Assembly: GCA_900317845.1 (NCBI GenBank)
Contig: ONII01000003.1
Span: 1 to 64,000, forward strand
From: an uncultured Bacteroidales bacterium
GTDB taxonomy: Bacteria > Bacteroidota > Bacteroidia > Bacteroidales > UBA932
Length of the DNA stretch: 64,000 bases
Direction of reading: 5' to 3'
Part shown: positions 26,572-35,225 of the stretch, in pieces
How positions within the stretch are numbered: the stretch's first letter is position 1
Layout: every line of letters starts with the position of its first letter
Notes under the pieces: generated by a model
Seen by the model: the letters and a program-made list of their open reading frames with translations, nothing else
Databases searched by the model: none
What the model was told of the DNA's origin: nothing
Translations under genes and position numbers: made by a program

Positions 26572-28986
26572 ATGAATATGAAAATGAACATAAAAGTATC
26601 AATGGCTGCTGTAGCCGCTCTTGCCATCGTGGGTTGCACCAAGGTGGACGAGTTTGCGAACAACACCAATCCGCTGCCCATGCCGGAGCAGGTCGCCGCG
26701 TCTGTCCAAGGCCTGTCGATTACTCCGAAAAACAGCTATGTGGTGGTGGGGGAAGAAGTCTCGCTTTCCCTTACTGCGCAGCCCGAAGATGCCCGGATTG
26801 AGAATGTCGCCTGGGAATCTTCCGATTTGTCCGTGGCCACGGTGGATGGCCAGGGCCTGGTAAAGACCGTTGGCGTAGGTATTGCCAGAATCACCGCTTC
26901 GGTGGCCGGCGCCAAAGTGACGGCTATCGTAAACGTGTATGCCGAGCGCATTCCTGCTACCGGCATTCAGATCAATAAAACGGCTGCTTCCATCCGCGTT
27001 GGGCAGTTCACGCAGCTCCGTGCCACCCTCCTTCCGGACGGTTTCGAAGAAGGCGTGCCCGGAACCACCGACCGCCTGGACGTGGAATGGATATCTTCCA
27101 ATCCCGATGTGGCAACGGTGGATTATGGTTTGGTCCGTGCACTGAGCGCCGGCAGCACCACCATCACGGCAAAACAGGGAGACCTTGCGCAGCAGTGTGA
27201 GGTTACCGTGAATCCCAAGGTGGAACTGGTGGACAAATCGGCAGCCTGGGAGGTTACGGACGTCCCGCATTGGAGCAAGGACTGGAGCGGCAAAATCAAC
27301 GGCTCTTATGAAGACGTGACGCTCTCCGGCTGTGACGCTCCTTACCATGTCTTTGCCGTCGTGGAGGCCGAGAAGTTTACCTCCATCGAGGAATTGGCCG
27401 CCGATGCCTTCCTGGCGGTGGACGAGGCTGTGGAAGCAGGGAAGGATCCCGCCAGTCTCTTTTCTACCGGCGAGACGGGTTCCATCCGTTACAATGAGTC
27501 GGGAGATGCCACGGCCTATGTGCTGGGCTTCGGTGAGGACTTCGACTTTACCGGTGATTACGTGAAGTATGATTTCACCGCCCGCACGCCGGATCCGGTT
27601 CATGCCACAGGCATTCAGTTCCAGGGTCAGTCCGGTTGGGATTACGCTGCTATCTCTTCTCTGCAACTCAAGGAAGGAAAGAGCACCCGTATACAGCTGA
27701 AGCTGCTGCCCGAGGATTGCACCGACACCGGTTCCATCACCCTGGCCCCCAAAGATCCTTCCATGATGAAGGTGGAAGCCTACTATCCGGAGTGGTACGA
27801 TAACCAGTTCACTGTGACCGCCCTTGTCGAGGGAACCACCCAGCTCGTCGCTACTTTCAATGATGTGGTCTCTGAACTGGATGTAACCATTACCGGTACC
27901 AACATCACGCTTACCGACCATTCTTCCACGTGGAAGGCTACCAAGACCACTCAGGAGCAGTATGGATGGACGGTTGTCAATATTACCGTCAGCGCATGTG
28001 ACGCAGAAAGATTCTATGCCACGGTCATGAGTGAAAAACCCCAGGACGCTGAGCTGAAGGCTACGCTTTCTGCCATGGCCGACGGTGTGGGCTCTTACTA
28101 CATTCAGTCCGAGGTCCCGGCTGAATTCCAGTCCTGGGACGGCGATGGCCGGTATATCGTCATTCTCGGCTTTAACCAGAGCGGCGATTTCACGGGTGAC
28201 TATGCCATCATTGATTCCGAAGGCTCCGGTGAGCCCGGTGGTGACGACCCCACCCCCGATCCCGAAGGGAACAAGCGCATCAAGTTTGGAGATGTGGTCT
28301 TCCGCGCCGAACTTCCGGCAAGCCGTTCCACCTCCGACGAGGGTACGCTCGAAGCCTGGATTTATGTAACGTCAACTGGCGGTTGCCAGAATATCGCCGG
28401 CTCCGAGGCCAACTTCCTTCTCCGTATCGACAGCAATCAGCTTGACTTTGTCTATGGCGGCGCGATTGACAACCGCGGCGAGGTGGGTGAGGAGCACGTG
28501 AGGGCTGACGTTACCACCAACGCCTGGCACCATGTGGTGGCCACTTATACCCGGAACGACAAGGCTATCCTTTACGTTGACGGTGAATCGGTCGGCTCCG
28601 GTACCACGCTGGACCACCCCGTTTACATGGATGGCAAGACCAAGAACGACGGATCCTATCCTTGCTGGGGGTATCCGTTCCGCTTCTACATCGGCAGCGG
28701 AAGCGACAAGCATAACTACAGCGGAAGCCTGGCTTACCTCCGTGTTTATGACCGCGCTGTCCAAGCCGGCGAAATCTCCGATTTGATGTATGAGGAGGAT
28801 GTTGACGATAACGCACTCATCGGCTATTGGAAGTTCAACGAAGGCAGCGGAAACCAGATTGCCGATTACTCCGGCAACGGCATCACCCTGACGGCCAGGA
28901 AAGCGCTGACAGGCAATGCCTCCGGTGCGGAACCCGTCCTTGAAGACGGAACCGTCACCTGGGAGGCGGGCGAGCTTCCTTACTGA
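26572..28986 (+). CDS. BIG2 (Ig-like) plus LamG surface lipoprotein
   Basis: 804 residues, lipobox LAIVGC. Three in-frame Met codons (26572, 26578, 26584) could start it. Bacterial Ig-like group 2 domains lie at about 48-125 (YVVVGEEVSLSLTAQPE, SVATVDGQGLVKTV) and 127-215 (NPDVATVDYGLVRALSAGST), followed by two beta domains that share the pattern WEVTDVPHW / WKATKTTQE, then a Pro/Asp-rich linker near residue 560 and a LamG domain to the end (GTLEAWIYVTSTGG, AWHHVVATYTRNDKAILYVDG, NALIGYWKFNEGSG). It is the last gene of the locus and probably a surface glycan-binding protein. Confidence 0.88.
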   Translation: MNMKMNIKVSMAAVAALAIVGCTKVDEFANNTNPLPMPEQVAASVQGLSITPKNSYVVVGEEVSLSLTAQPEDARIENVAWESSDLSVATVDGQGLVKTVGVGIARITASVAGAKVTAIVNVYAERIPATGIQINKTAASIRVGQFTQLRATLLPDGFEEGVPGTTDRLDVEWISSNPDVATVDYGLVRALSAGSTTITAKQGDLAQQCEVTVNPKVELVDKSAAWEVTDVPHWSKDWSGKINGSYEDVTLSGCDAPYHVFAVVEAEKFTSIEELAADAFLAVDEAVEAGKDPASLFSTGETGSIRYNESGDATAYVLGFGEDFDFTGDYVKYDFTARTPDPVHATGIQFQGQSGWDYAAISSLQLKEGKSTRIQLKLLPEDCTDTGSITLAPKDPSMMKVEAYYPEWYDNQFTVTALVEGTTQLVATFNDVVSELDVTITGTNITLTDHSSTWKATKTTQEQYGWTVVNITVSACDAERFYATVMSEKPQDAELKATLSAMADGVGSYYIQSEVPAEFQSWDGDGRYIVILGFNQSGDFTGDYAIIDSEGSGEPGGDDPTPDPEGNKRIKFGDVVFRAELPASRSTSDEGTLEAWIYVTSTGGCQNIAGSEANFLLRIDSNQLDFVYGGAIDNRGEVGEEHVRADVTTNAWHHVVATYTRNDKAILYVDGESVGSGTTLDHPVYMDGKTKNDGSYPCWGYPFRFYIGSGSDKHNYSGSLAYLRVYDRAVQAGEISDLMYEEDVDDNALIGYWKFNEGSGNQIADYSGNGITLTARKALTGNASGAEPVLEDGTVTWEAGELPY

Positions 28987-29015
28987 TAATATTTGGTTTT
29001 GTCCCAAATAATGCT

Positions 29016-29023
29016 TACCTTTG
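29016..29023 (+). promoter_or_regulatory. -7 box (TACCTTTG) of rplM-rpsI
   Basis: TAnnTTTG match 61 bp before the rplM GTG. It separates the ribosomal protein genes from the glycan locus, which ends only 29 bp upstream. Confidence 0.6.
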
Positions 29024-29084
29024 CGGTCCCTCTAACTGTGGGGGGATCGCAACTTTTTATGTTAAACCATTAATTATCAAGACA

Positions 29085-29537
29085 GTGGACACACTTAGCT
29101 ACAAAACAGTTTCCCTGAACAAGGCAACTGTGAACAAGGAGTGGCTCGTCATTGATGCAACCGACCTCGTGCTCGGTCGCCTGGCTTCCCGCGTCGCCCT
29201 GGTGCTGCGTGGCAAGAACAAGCCCGGTTACACCCCGCATGTGGACTGTGGTGACAACGTCATCATCGTCAACGCCGACAAGATTCGTCTTACCGGTAAA
29301 AAGATGACCGACCGCGTTTACGTTCGCTACACCGGTTATCCGGGTGGCCAGCGCTTCTCCACGCCCCGCGAGATCCTTGCAAAAAGACCCGCCGAACTCA
29401 TCCGTCGGTCTGTGAAGGGCATGCTGCCCAAGACCCGTCTTGGTGACAAGCTCATCAACAACCTGTATGTTTACGCAGGTCCCGAGCACCCGCACCAGGC
29501 CCAGAATCCCAAATCCATTAAGTTTAACGAAATCTAA
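29085..29537 (+). CDS. rplM: 50S ribosomal protein L13
   Basis: 150 residues with the normal family architecture: WLVIDATDLVLGRLASRVA, KPGYTPHVDCGDNVIIVNA, GYPGGQR and AVKGMLP-like VKGMLPKTRLG. The start codon is GTG (29085), chosen because MDTLSYKTVS aligns with the usual Bacteroidetes N-terminus and no ATG precedes it. Ten bases separate it from rpsI, as in most bacteria. Confidence 0.97.
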   Translation: MDTLSYKTVSLNKATVNKEWLVIDATDLVLGRLASRVALVLRGKNKPGYTPHVDCGDNVIIVNADKIRLTGKKMTDRVYVRYTGYPGGQRFSTPREILAKRPAELIRRSVKGMLPKTRLGDKLINNLYVYAGPEHPHQAQNPKSIKFNEI

Positions 29538-29546
29538 ACAGAGCAC

Positions 29547-29936
29547 ATGGAACAGAAACACGCCCTTGGAAGACGTAAATCAGCTGTCGCTCGTGTTTAT
29601 GTAGTACCTGGCACGGGCAAGTTCGTTATCAACGACCGCCCCATGGAAGAGTACTTCAAGGAAGGCACTCTCCAGTACATCGCCAACCAGGCCCTCGAGG
29701 TCACCGGTACTGCAGGTCAGTTTGACGTTAAGGTTACCCTCGTAGGTGGTGGTACCAAAGGTCAGGCAGAGGCCGTTCGTCTCGGTATCGCCCGCGCTCT
29801 TTGCGAGGTAGATAAAGAGGCCTACCGCTCTACCCTCAAGGCCGCCGGTTTCCTCACCCGCGACGCCCGCGAAGTTGAGCGTAAGAAACCTGGTCAGCCT
29901 GGCGCACGTCGTCGCTTCCAGTTCAGTAAGCGTTAA
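29547..29936 (+). CDS. rpsI: 30S ribosomal protein S9
   Basis: 129 residues. [13 protein letters not shown] at the start, [19 protein letters not shown] in the middle and the invariant basic tail [11 protein letters not shown] that reaches the P-site tRNA. Partner gene of rplM. The following 177 bases (29937-30113) before rpsB hold no gene I can support; they may be the rpsB leader. Confidence 0.97.
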   Translation: MEQKHALGRRKSAVARVYVVPGTGKFVINDRPMEEYFKEGTLQYIANQALEVTGTAGQFDVKVTLVGGGTKGQAEAVRLGIARALCEVDKEAYRSTLKAAGFLTRDAREVERKKPGQPGARRRFQFSKR

Positions 29937-30113
29937 TCTTACTGGTGGATTTACGTCAGCACGGCTTAGGTACACAAATCCTGAGATCCCGGTGAGGATG
30001 AGAATCTTCCCGAGCTACAAAAAGGATTGCCGGGCCGCGAAAAAATCCCGAAGACCAGCACAAGGCTGCTACTTCGGATTGATGAATGAGTTATTAAAAA
30101 GAACAAACAACCC

Positions 30114-30956
30114 ATGTCAAGAACTAATTTTCAGGAATTGCTTGATGCAGGCTCCCACTTCGGCCACCTCGCTCGCAAGTGGAACCCCAAGATGGCTCCG
30201 TATATCTTCGTAGAGAGGAACGGCATCCACATCATCGACCTGCACAAGACCGTCGTCAAAGTTGACGAGGCAGCAGAGGTCCTCAAGGAAATGGCCCGCA
30301 GCGGCCGTAAGGTCCTCTTCGTTGCCACCAAAAAACAGGCAAAAGACGTTGTGGCAGAAATGGCCGCTTCCGTCAATATGCCTTCCGTGACCGAGCGTTG
30401 GCCGGGCGGTATGCTTACCAACTTCCCCACCATTCGCAAGGCCGTGAAGAAAATGAACACCATCGACAAGATGAAAGAAGATGGCACCTTCGACAAACTC
30501 GCCAAGCGCGAGCGTCTGCAGGTGGAGCGCCAGCGGGCCAAACTGGAGAAGAACCTCGGTTCCATCCGTGACATGTCCCGTCTCCCGAGCGCCCTCTTCG
30601 TGGTCGACGTTCAGAAAGAGGCCAATGCCGTTAAGGAGGCCGTTCGTCTGAACATCCCGGTTATCGCAATGGTTGACACATGTTGCGATCCCACGCCCAT
30701 TGATTATGTGATTCCGGCAAACGACGACTCCACGAAGTCCATCGCCCTCATCATGGATGTGATGTGCAAGGCTATCAACGAAGGCCTGGAAGAGCGCAAA
30801 CTGGAGAAGGAAAAGGAAGCTGAGGCCGCTCCCGCAGAGGGCGCAGAGACCGCCGCTCCCGAGCGCAAGCTCCGCTCCCGCCGCGCCCCCAAGGCAGAAC
30901 CCGTAGATGCCGCCGCCGAAGCTCCCGCAGCTGAGGCCCCCGCTACCGAAGAGTAA
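30114..30956 (+). CDS. rpsB: 30S ribosomal protein S2
   Basis: 280 residues. Signature motifs LDAGSHFGHLARKWNPKM at the N-terminus and PSALFVVDVQKEANAVKEA with VIAMVDTCCDPTPIDYVIPAND in the second half. The last 50 residues form an Ala/Glu-rich low-complexity tail, as is common in Bacteroidetes S2. It is followed after 25 bases by tsf, the universal pairing. Confidence 0.97.
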   Translation: MSRTNFQELLDAGSHFGHLARKWNPKMAPYIFVERNGIHIIDLHKTVVKVDEAAEVLKEMARSGRKVLFVATKKQAKDVVAEMAASVNMPSVTERWPGGMLTNFPTIRKAVKKMNTIDKMKEDGTFDKLAKRERLQVERQRAKLEKNLGSIRDMSRLPSALFVVDVQKEANAVKEAVRLNIPVIAMVDTCCDPTPIDYVIPANDDSTKSIALIMDVMCKAINEGLEERKLEKEKEAEAAPAEGAETAAPERKLRSRRAPKAEPVDAAAEAPAAEAPATEE

Positions 30957-30981
30957 TTAACCCTTTAAAAAGCAAGTAATT

Positions 30982-31980
30982 ATGGCTATCTCTTTAGCAG
31001 ATATCAAGAAACTCCGCGACATGACCAGCGCTGGCATGATGGACTGCAAAAAGGCCCTCGAAGAGGCTGCCGGTGAGTTCAAGCGTGCTGTGGAAATCCT
31101 GCGCGAGAAAGGTAAATCCACCCTCGCCAAGCGCGGTGAAAACGAGACCACCCAGGGTGCTGTGCTCAGCCGTGTAAACGGCGGCAAGGCCATCCTCGTC
31201 TGCCTCGGTTGCGAGACCGACTTCGTGGCCGCCACCCCGGACTTCAAAGCCCTTTCCGGAAACATCGCCGATGCAGCCATCGCTGCTTTCCCTGCTTCCG
31301 CAGAAGAACTGAAGGCCGTGAAACTTGCCGATGGTTACTCCATCGAAGAGGACATCACCAACCAGGCTGGTAAAACCGGTGAAAAGCACGTGCTGGCTTT
31401 CTACGGCGCCCTCGAGGCTCCGTTCGTGAGCGAATATGTGCACTTCAACGGCAAGCTGGGCGCCATTGTTTCCTTCTCCAAGGAAGTGCCCGCCGAGATT
31501 GCCCGCGGTATCGCCATGCAGGTGGCTTCCATGAACCCTGTGGCCGTAGACGCCGCTTCCGTCCCGGCAGAGGTTATCGAGTCCGAAAAGACCGTTGCCA
31601 TCCAGAAGACCAAGGACGAGCAGGTTCAGAAGTCCGTGGACAACGCCCTTAAGAAGGCCGGTATCAACCCCGCCCACGTGGACAGCGAAGACCACATCGA
31701 GTCCAACACCGCCAAGGGCTGGCTCACCTCCGAGCAGGCTCAGCAGGCCCGTGAGATCATCGCCAAGGTAGGTGCAGAAACCCTGGCCTCCCTGGAGCAG
31801 AAGGTCCAGATGATCAACGGTATCGTCAATGGCCGTATCCAGAAGTTCCTGAAGGAGAACACCCTGATGGAGCAGGAGTACCAGCTCAGCGACGACAAGA
31901 AGACGGTGAAGGAAGCCCTCGCCGCCGCCGACAAAGACGCCAAGGTGCTTGCCTTCAAGCGCTTCTCCCTGTCGGACTAA
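30982..31980 (+). CDS. tsf: Elongation factor Ts
   Basis: GDP/GTP exchange factor for EF-Tu, 332 residues. N-terminal UBA-like DIKKLRDMTSAGMMDCKKAL, then ILREKGKSTLAKR and CLGCETDFVAATPDFKAL. The long two-subdomain core ends with IVNGRIQKFLKENTLMEQE near residue 300. The operon ends with a clear terminator at 32003. Confidence 0.97.
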   Translation: MAISLADIKKLRDMTSAGMMDCKKALEEAAGEFKRAVEILREKGKSTLAKRGENETTQGAVLSRVNGGKAILVCLGCETDFVAATPDFKALSGNIADAAIAAFPASAEELKAVKLADGYSIEEDITNQAGKTGEKHVLAFYGALEAPFVSEYVHFNGKLGAIVSFSKEVPAEIARGIAMQVASMNPVAVDAASVPAEVIESEKTVAIQKTKDEQVQKSVDNALKKAGINPAHVDSEDHIESNTAKGWLTSEQAQQAREIIAKVGAETLASLEQKVQMINGIVNGRIQKFLKENTLMEQEYQLSDDKKTVKEALAAADKDAKVLAFKRFSLSD

Positions 31981-32002
31981 TTCTTGAGTCCTCGTACCAA
32001 AG

Positions 32003-32034
32003 CGTCCTCCGGTTTGCACCGGGGGACGTTTTTT
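32003..32034 (+). terminator. Rho-independent terminator of rpsB-tsf
   Basis: Stem CGTCCTCCGG/CCGGGGGACG with a TTTGCA loop, followed by six T. Confidence 0.9.
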
Positions 32035-32055
32035 GTGGATGAGGCGGAGAATTCG

Positions 32056-32063
32056 TATATTTG
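32056..32063 (+). promoter_or_regulatory. -7 box (TATATTTG) of the peptidase E/ATP-grasp gene, five bases before the ATG
   Basis: Perfect TAnnTTTG. It rules out a start at the upstream in-frame ATG (32033), which lies before the box and inside the terminator's T-run. Confidence 0.6.
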
Positions 32064-32068
32064 TGCTC

Positions 32069-34009
32069 ATGATTTTGTACCTCACAGGCAGTCCCACCCG
32101 TTACGGGGAGCCGCATTTCACGCAGGACAACGGCTTTAGGGCCGATGTCAAAGCGGAGCTGGCCCTGGCCGTTCAAAGGGCCGGGGGAGCAGCCGGAGAC
32201 AAACCCCGCGTGCTCCTGGTGAGCGCCGCCCCGGACGACCGCGGTTTCACGGACTCCGTCCTCAAGGGCATGAGTGAGTGCATCCACAAGTCCGGTATCG
32301 ACACGGAAAAAATTGTGATGCTGGACCGGCGGAATGCCGCGCAAGCCCCGGAACTGGTGCGTTGGGCCCATTGGATTGTCCTTTGTGGCGGCCATGTCCC
32401 CACCCAGAACAAGTTCCTGCACGAGATTCGGCTCAAAGAGCTCATCCAGGGCTTCGACGGGGTGGTGATGGGGTGCAGCGCCGGCAGCATGAACTGCGCA
32501 GACAACGTGTACTCCCATCCGGAGCTCCCCGGGGAGGCCCGGGACCCGCAGTACCAGCGCTGGCTCAAGGGCCTGGGCCTCACGGACATCAACCTGGTCC
32601 CGCACATGGAGCAGGTTCGATACGCGCAGGTGGACGGCCTTCGCCTGTTCGAGGACATTGCCTTCCCGGACAGCTGGAACCACCGGTTCTATACCTTCAA
32701 GGACGGCGGATATGTTAAAATCGTCCATGGAAAGCCCACCCTCTACGGAGAAGCGTACGAAATCACCCGCGGAGCCATGCGCCGCGTCAGCGAAGAAAAC
32801 AAAACCTACAGTTTTATGAACTTAATTTTCATTTCCCCCCATTTCCCGGCCACCTACTGGCATTTCTGCGCCGGGCTCAAACAAAATGGCGTGAACGTAT
32901 TGGCCATTGCCGATACCGACTACTGGAATCTGTCCCAGGAGCTCCGTGGCAGCATTTCGGACTACTACAAGGTGAACAACCTGGAGAACTACGACGAGAT
33001 GTACCGTGCCGTAGCCTGGCTGGCCCACAAGTGGGGCAAGATAGACTGGATTGAGTCCAACAACGAGTACTGGCTGGAGCAGGACGCCCGCCTGCGCACG
33101 GACTTCAACGTTACCACGGGCATCCAGAACGACCACATCGCCGCCATCAAGAACAAGAGCGAGATGAAGAAGTACTACGCCCTGGGCGGCATTCCCACGG
33201 CCCGCCAGATCAAGGGCGCGGAAGGCCTGGCCAAGGTGAAAGCCTTCACCAAAAAGACCGGCTATCCTATCATCGCCAAACCGGACAACGGCATGGGCGC
33301 CAGCGGCACTTTCAAGATCCAGAGCGACGCAGAGCTGGAAGCCTGGTTTGCGGCCCATCCCAACGCCGGCGGCTTTGTGATAGAGGAGTTCATCACCGGC
33401 CTTCTGGTAAGCTACGATGCCATTTTCAATGCCGATGGCGAACCGGTGTTCGAGAACAATACCATCTTCCCCACGCCCATCATGGAGATTGTCCATGGCA
33501 ACCTGGACACCTGCTATTGGACCAACAAGACCGTGCCCGTCAAGCTTGCAGCCGTGGGCCGCAGAACCGTCAAGGCCTTCGGTATCAAGAGCCGCTTCGT
33601 GCACCTGGAGTTCTTCCAGCTGGACCGCGACCGCACCGGCCTGGGCAAGAAGGGCGACTACGTGGGCCTGGAAGTGAACATGCGCCCGCCGGGAGGCTAC
33701 ACCCCGGACATGATGAACTTTGCCCACAGCACGGACGTGTTCCAGATTTGGGCCGATATGGTAGCCTTCAACGAGGCCCGCAAGCCGCAGGGCGAGCAGT
33801 ACTTCTGCGCCTACGCCGGCCGCCGCGACGGCAAGGCCTACCTCCACAGCCACGAGGAAATCATGGACCGCTACGGCAGTGTGATGTGCATGGCGGAGCG
33901 CGTCCCGGACGCCCTGGCCGACGACCTGTGCAACATGGCCTACATGGTCCGCCTCAAAGACAAGAAGGACATTGACGTGTTCTTCGACTTTGTCACCCGC
34001 CGCGCGTAG
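32069..34009 (+). CDS. Fusion of peptidase E-like (S51) hydrolase and ATP-grasp ligase
   Basis: 646 residues from ATG 32069. Residues 1-245 are a class I glutamine amidotransferase-like S51 hydrolase: MILYLTGSPTRYGEPHFT, WIVLCGGHVPTQNKFLHEI and the nucleophile elbow GVVMGCSAGSMN. Residues 250-646 begin with a methionine of their own (MNLIFISPHFPATYW) and form an ATP-grasp enzyme: a preATP domain, YPIIAKPDNGMGASGT as the ATP-binding loop, FVIEEFITG, and YVGLEVNMRPPGGYTPDM as the metal-binding strand. The reading frame passes through the junction at 32816 without stop. S51 enzymes cleave acidic or N-terminal Asp peptide bonds and ATP-grasp ligases make amide bonds, so the protein may edit or recycle a peptide-like product. 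Substrate unknown. Confidence 0.88.
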   Translation: MILYLTGSPTRYGEPHFTQDNGFRADVKAELALAVQRAGGAAGDKPRVLLVSAAPDDRGFTDSVLKGMSECIHKSGIDTEKIVMLDRRNAAQAPELVRWAHWIVLCGGHVPTQNKFLHEIRLKELIQGFDGVVMGCSAGSMNCADNVYSHPELPGEARDPQYQRWLKGLGLTDINLVPHMEQVRYAQVDGLRLFEDIAFPDSWNHRFYTFKDGGYVKIVHGKPTLYGEAYEITRGAMRRVSEENKTYSFMNLIFISPHFPATYWHFCAGLKQNGVNVLAIADTDYWNLSQELRGSISDYYKVNNLENYDEMYRAVAWLAHKWGKIDWIESNNEYWLEQDARLRTDFNVTTGIQNDHIAAIKNKSEMKKYYALGGIPTARQIKGAEGLAKVKAFTKKTGYPIIAKPDNGMGASGTFKIQSDAELEAWFAAHPNAGGFVIEEFITGLLVSYDAIFNADGEPVFENNTIFPTPIMEIVHGNLDTCYWTNKTVPVKLAAVGRRTVKAFGIKSRFVHLEFFQLDRDRTGLGKKGDYVGLEVNMRPPGGYTPDMMNFAHSTDVFQIWADMVAFNEARKPQGEQYFCAYAGRRDGKAYLHSHEEIMDRYGSVMCMAERVPDALADDLCNMAYMVRLKDKKDIDVFFDFVTRRA

Positions 34010-34023
34010 GGGGGCAGCAAGGG

Positions 34024-34130
34024 GTGATTGCTAACCCATTGATCCATAGCTATTTCCCAGATAATCCTCGTTCCATTTTGCGACGAGGATTATTCTATAA
34101 GTGTCTGTAAAACAATTGGTTAGCATTCAC
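34024..34130 (+). mobile_element. MITE-like palindromic element, copy A
   Basis: 107 bp. Terminal inverted repeats GTGATTGCTAACC and GGTTAGCATTCAC match at 12 of 13 positions. The centre is a hairpin with arms TAATCCTCGT and ACGAGGATTA. It lies 14 bases after the fusion gene and may also end its transcript. No coding capacity. Confidence 0.85.
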
Positions 34131-34143
34131 TCCTCTGTGCCGA

Positions 34144-34288
34144 TACGGATGATTAAAGCACAGCGGGGTGCCGCAGAGGGTGCTCAGAGGGAGGTAGGTG
34201 TGCTTTAACGGGGGTACATACGGATGGTTAAAGCACAGCGGGGTGCCACAGAGGGTGCTCAGAGGGAGGTGGGTGTGCTTTAACGGGG
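34144..34288 (+). repeat. Two tandem 75-bp units, each with an inverted repeat
   Basis: The units start at 34144 and 34219 (TACGGATG...) and are nearly identical. Each contains TTAAAGCACA near its start and the exact reverse complement TGTGCTTTAA near its end, so each can form a long stem-loop or cruciform. The region between the fusion gene and csgG (34010-34339) holds only this repeat, the MITE and a promoter. Confidence 0.85.
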
Positions 34289-34315
34289 AGGGGATAAGGA
34301 TTAGGGAAAAATGCG

Positions 34316-34323
34316 TATATTTG
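34316..34323 (+). promoter_or_regulatory. -7 box (TATATTTG) of the csgG-GNA1162 operon
   Basis: TAnnTTTG match 16 bp before the csgG-like ATG. Confidence 0.6.
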
Positions 34324-34339
34324 TGAAAATGTTTGAACG

Positions 34340-35224
34340 ATGAAAAAATGCATGCTTTGGGCCGCTATGTTGGCCGCGCTGCTTTCCCTGGCTCCGCAGA
34401 GCCTCATGGGGCAGGATAAAACCATCAAGAGGAAAGTGGCCATTGGCCGTTTTTCCAATGAAACCCAATATGCCAAGGGCATTTTTTACGACAAGGATAA
34501 CGACCCCATGCGCAAGCAGGCGCTGGACATCCTGTCCTCCAAGCTGGCCCTCAGCGGCAAGTTCATCCTCCTGGAGCGGGAAGATCTGGACGTGCTCATG
34601 AAAGAGGCCGGTCCGGAAGGCATGGCAAAAATTGGTGCAGACTACCTCATCCTGGGCTCCATCACGGAGTTCGGCCGCAAGGCCCAGGGCCAGGAGGGCG
34701 TGTTCACCAGCACCAAAACCCAGACAGTGGAAGCCGGCGTGAGCCTGCGTCTGGTAGAGGCCGCCACCGGGCTCATCATCTACTCCGATGAAGCCAAAGG
34801 CTACGCGGAAACCACCTCCAAACAAACCCTCGGCATTGGCGGTACCGCCGGCTATGACGCCACCCTCAGCGACAAAGCCATCTCCTCTGCCATCAGCCAG
34901 CTGGTGGAAAACATCATCAACAAGTGCATGGACAAGCCCTGGCGCTCCTACATCCTTACCTATGACGATGGTTCCTACATCATCTCCGGCGGCGCCTCGC
35001 AGGGCCTCCAGCCCGGCGACAGCTTCATTGTATACGCCAAGGGAAAGAGCGTTAAGAACCCCCAGACCGGCATGATGGTGGAACTCCCCGGCAAGCCCCT
35101 GGGCAAGGTAACCGTGCTCACCAGCTTCGGGGACACCCCGGAGACGGAACTTTCCTACTGCTCCTATGAAGGACAGGACATTGACGAGGACCATCTGGAC
35201 AAGTACTACATTTCCGACAAATAG
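34340..35224 (+). CDS. CsgG/HfaB family protein
   Basis: 294 residues with a signal peptide (cleavage near SLMGQ; no lipobox Cys). The CsgG core shows KVAIGRFSNETQYAKG, FILLEREDLDVLMKEAG and GADYLILGSITEFGR, and then ISSAISQLVENIINKC. CsgG proteins oligomerise in the outer membrane and export curli, or act as partners of GNA1162. A C-terminal beta domain of about 90 residues (SYIISGGASQGLQPGD) resembles the FlgT-type tail. It heads a four-gene operon with overlapping or adjacent lipoprotein genes. Confidence 0.88.
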   Translation: MKKCMLWAAMLAALLSLAPQSLMGQDKTIKRKVAIGRFSNETQYAKGIFYDKDNDPMRKQALDILSSKLALSGKFILLEREDLDVLMKEAGPEGMAKIGADYLILGSITEFGRKAQGQEGVFTSTKTQTVEAGVSLRLVEAATGLIIYSDEAKGYAETTSKQTLGIGGTAGYDATLSDKAISSAISQLVENIINKCMDKPWRSYILTYDDGSYIISGGASQGLQPGDSFIVYAKGKSVKNPQTGMMVELPGKPLGKVTVLTSFGDTPETELSYCSYEGQDIDEDHLDKYYISDK

Positions 35225-35225
35225 C

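Noticed and set aside
28991..29009. Small stem ATTTGG/CCAAAT after the glycan locus as a terminator
   Set aside because: Only six A/T-rich pairs and no T-run after it.
29023..29050. Hairpin GCGGTCCC/GGGATCGC before rplM, possible L13 autoregulatory leader
   Set aside because: Its left arm begins at the last base of the -7 box, so most of it would lie upstream of the transcription start.
29937..30113. Small gene or tRNA between rpsI and rpsB
   Set aside because: No cloverleaf and no convincing small coding frame; most likely the leader of rpsB.
34010..34339. Possible CRISPR-like array, because of repeated units
   Set aside because: Only two units of 75 bp with no unique spacers and no cas genes; it is a tandem repeat next to a MITE.
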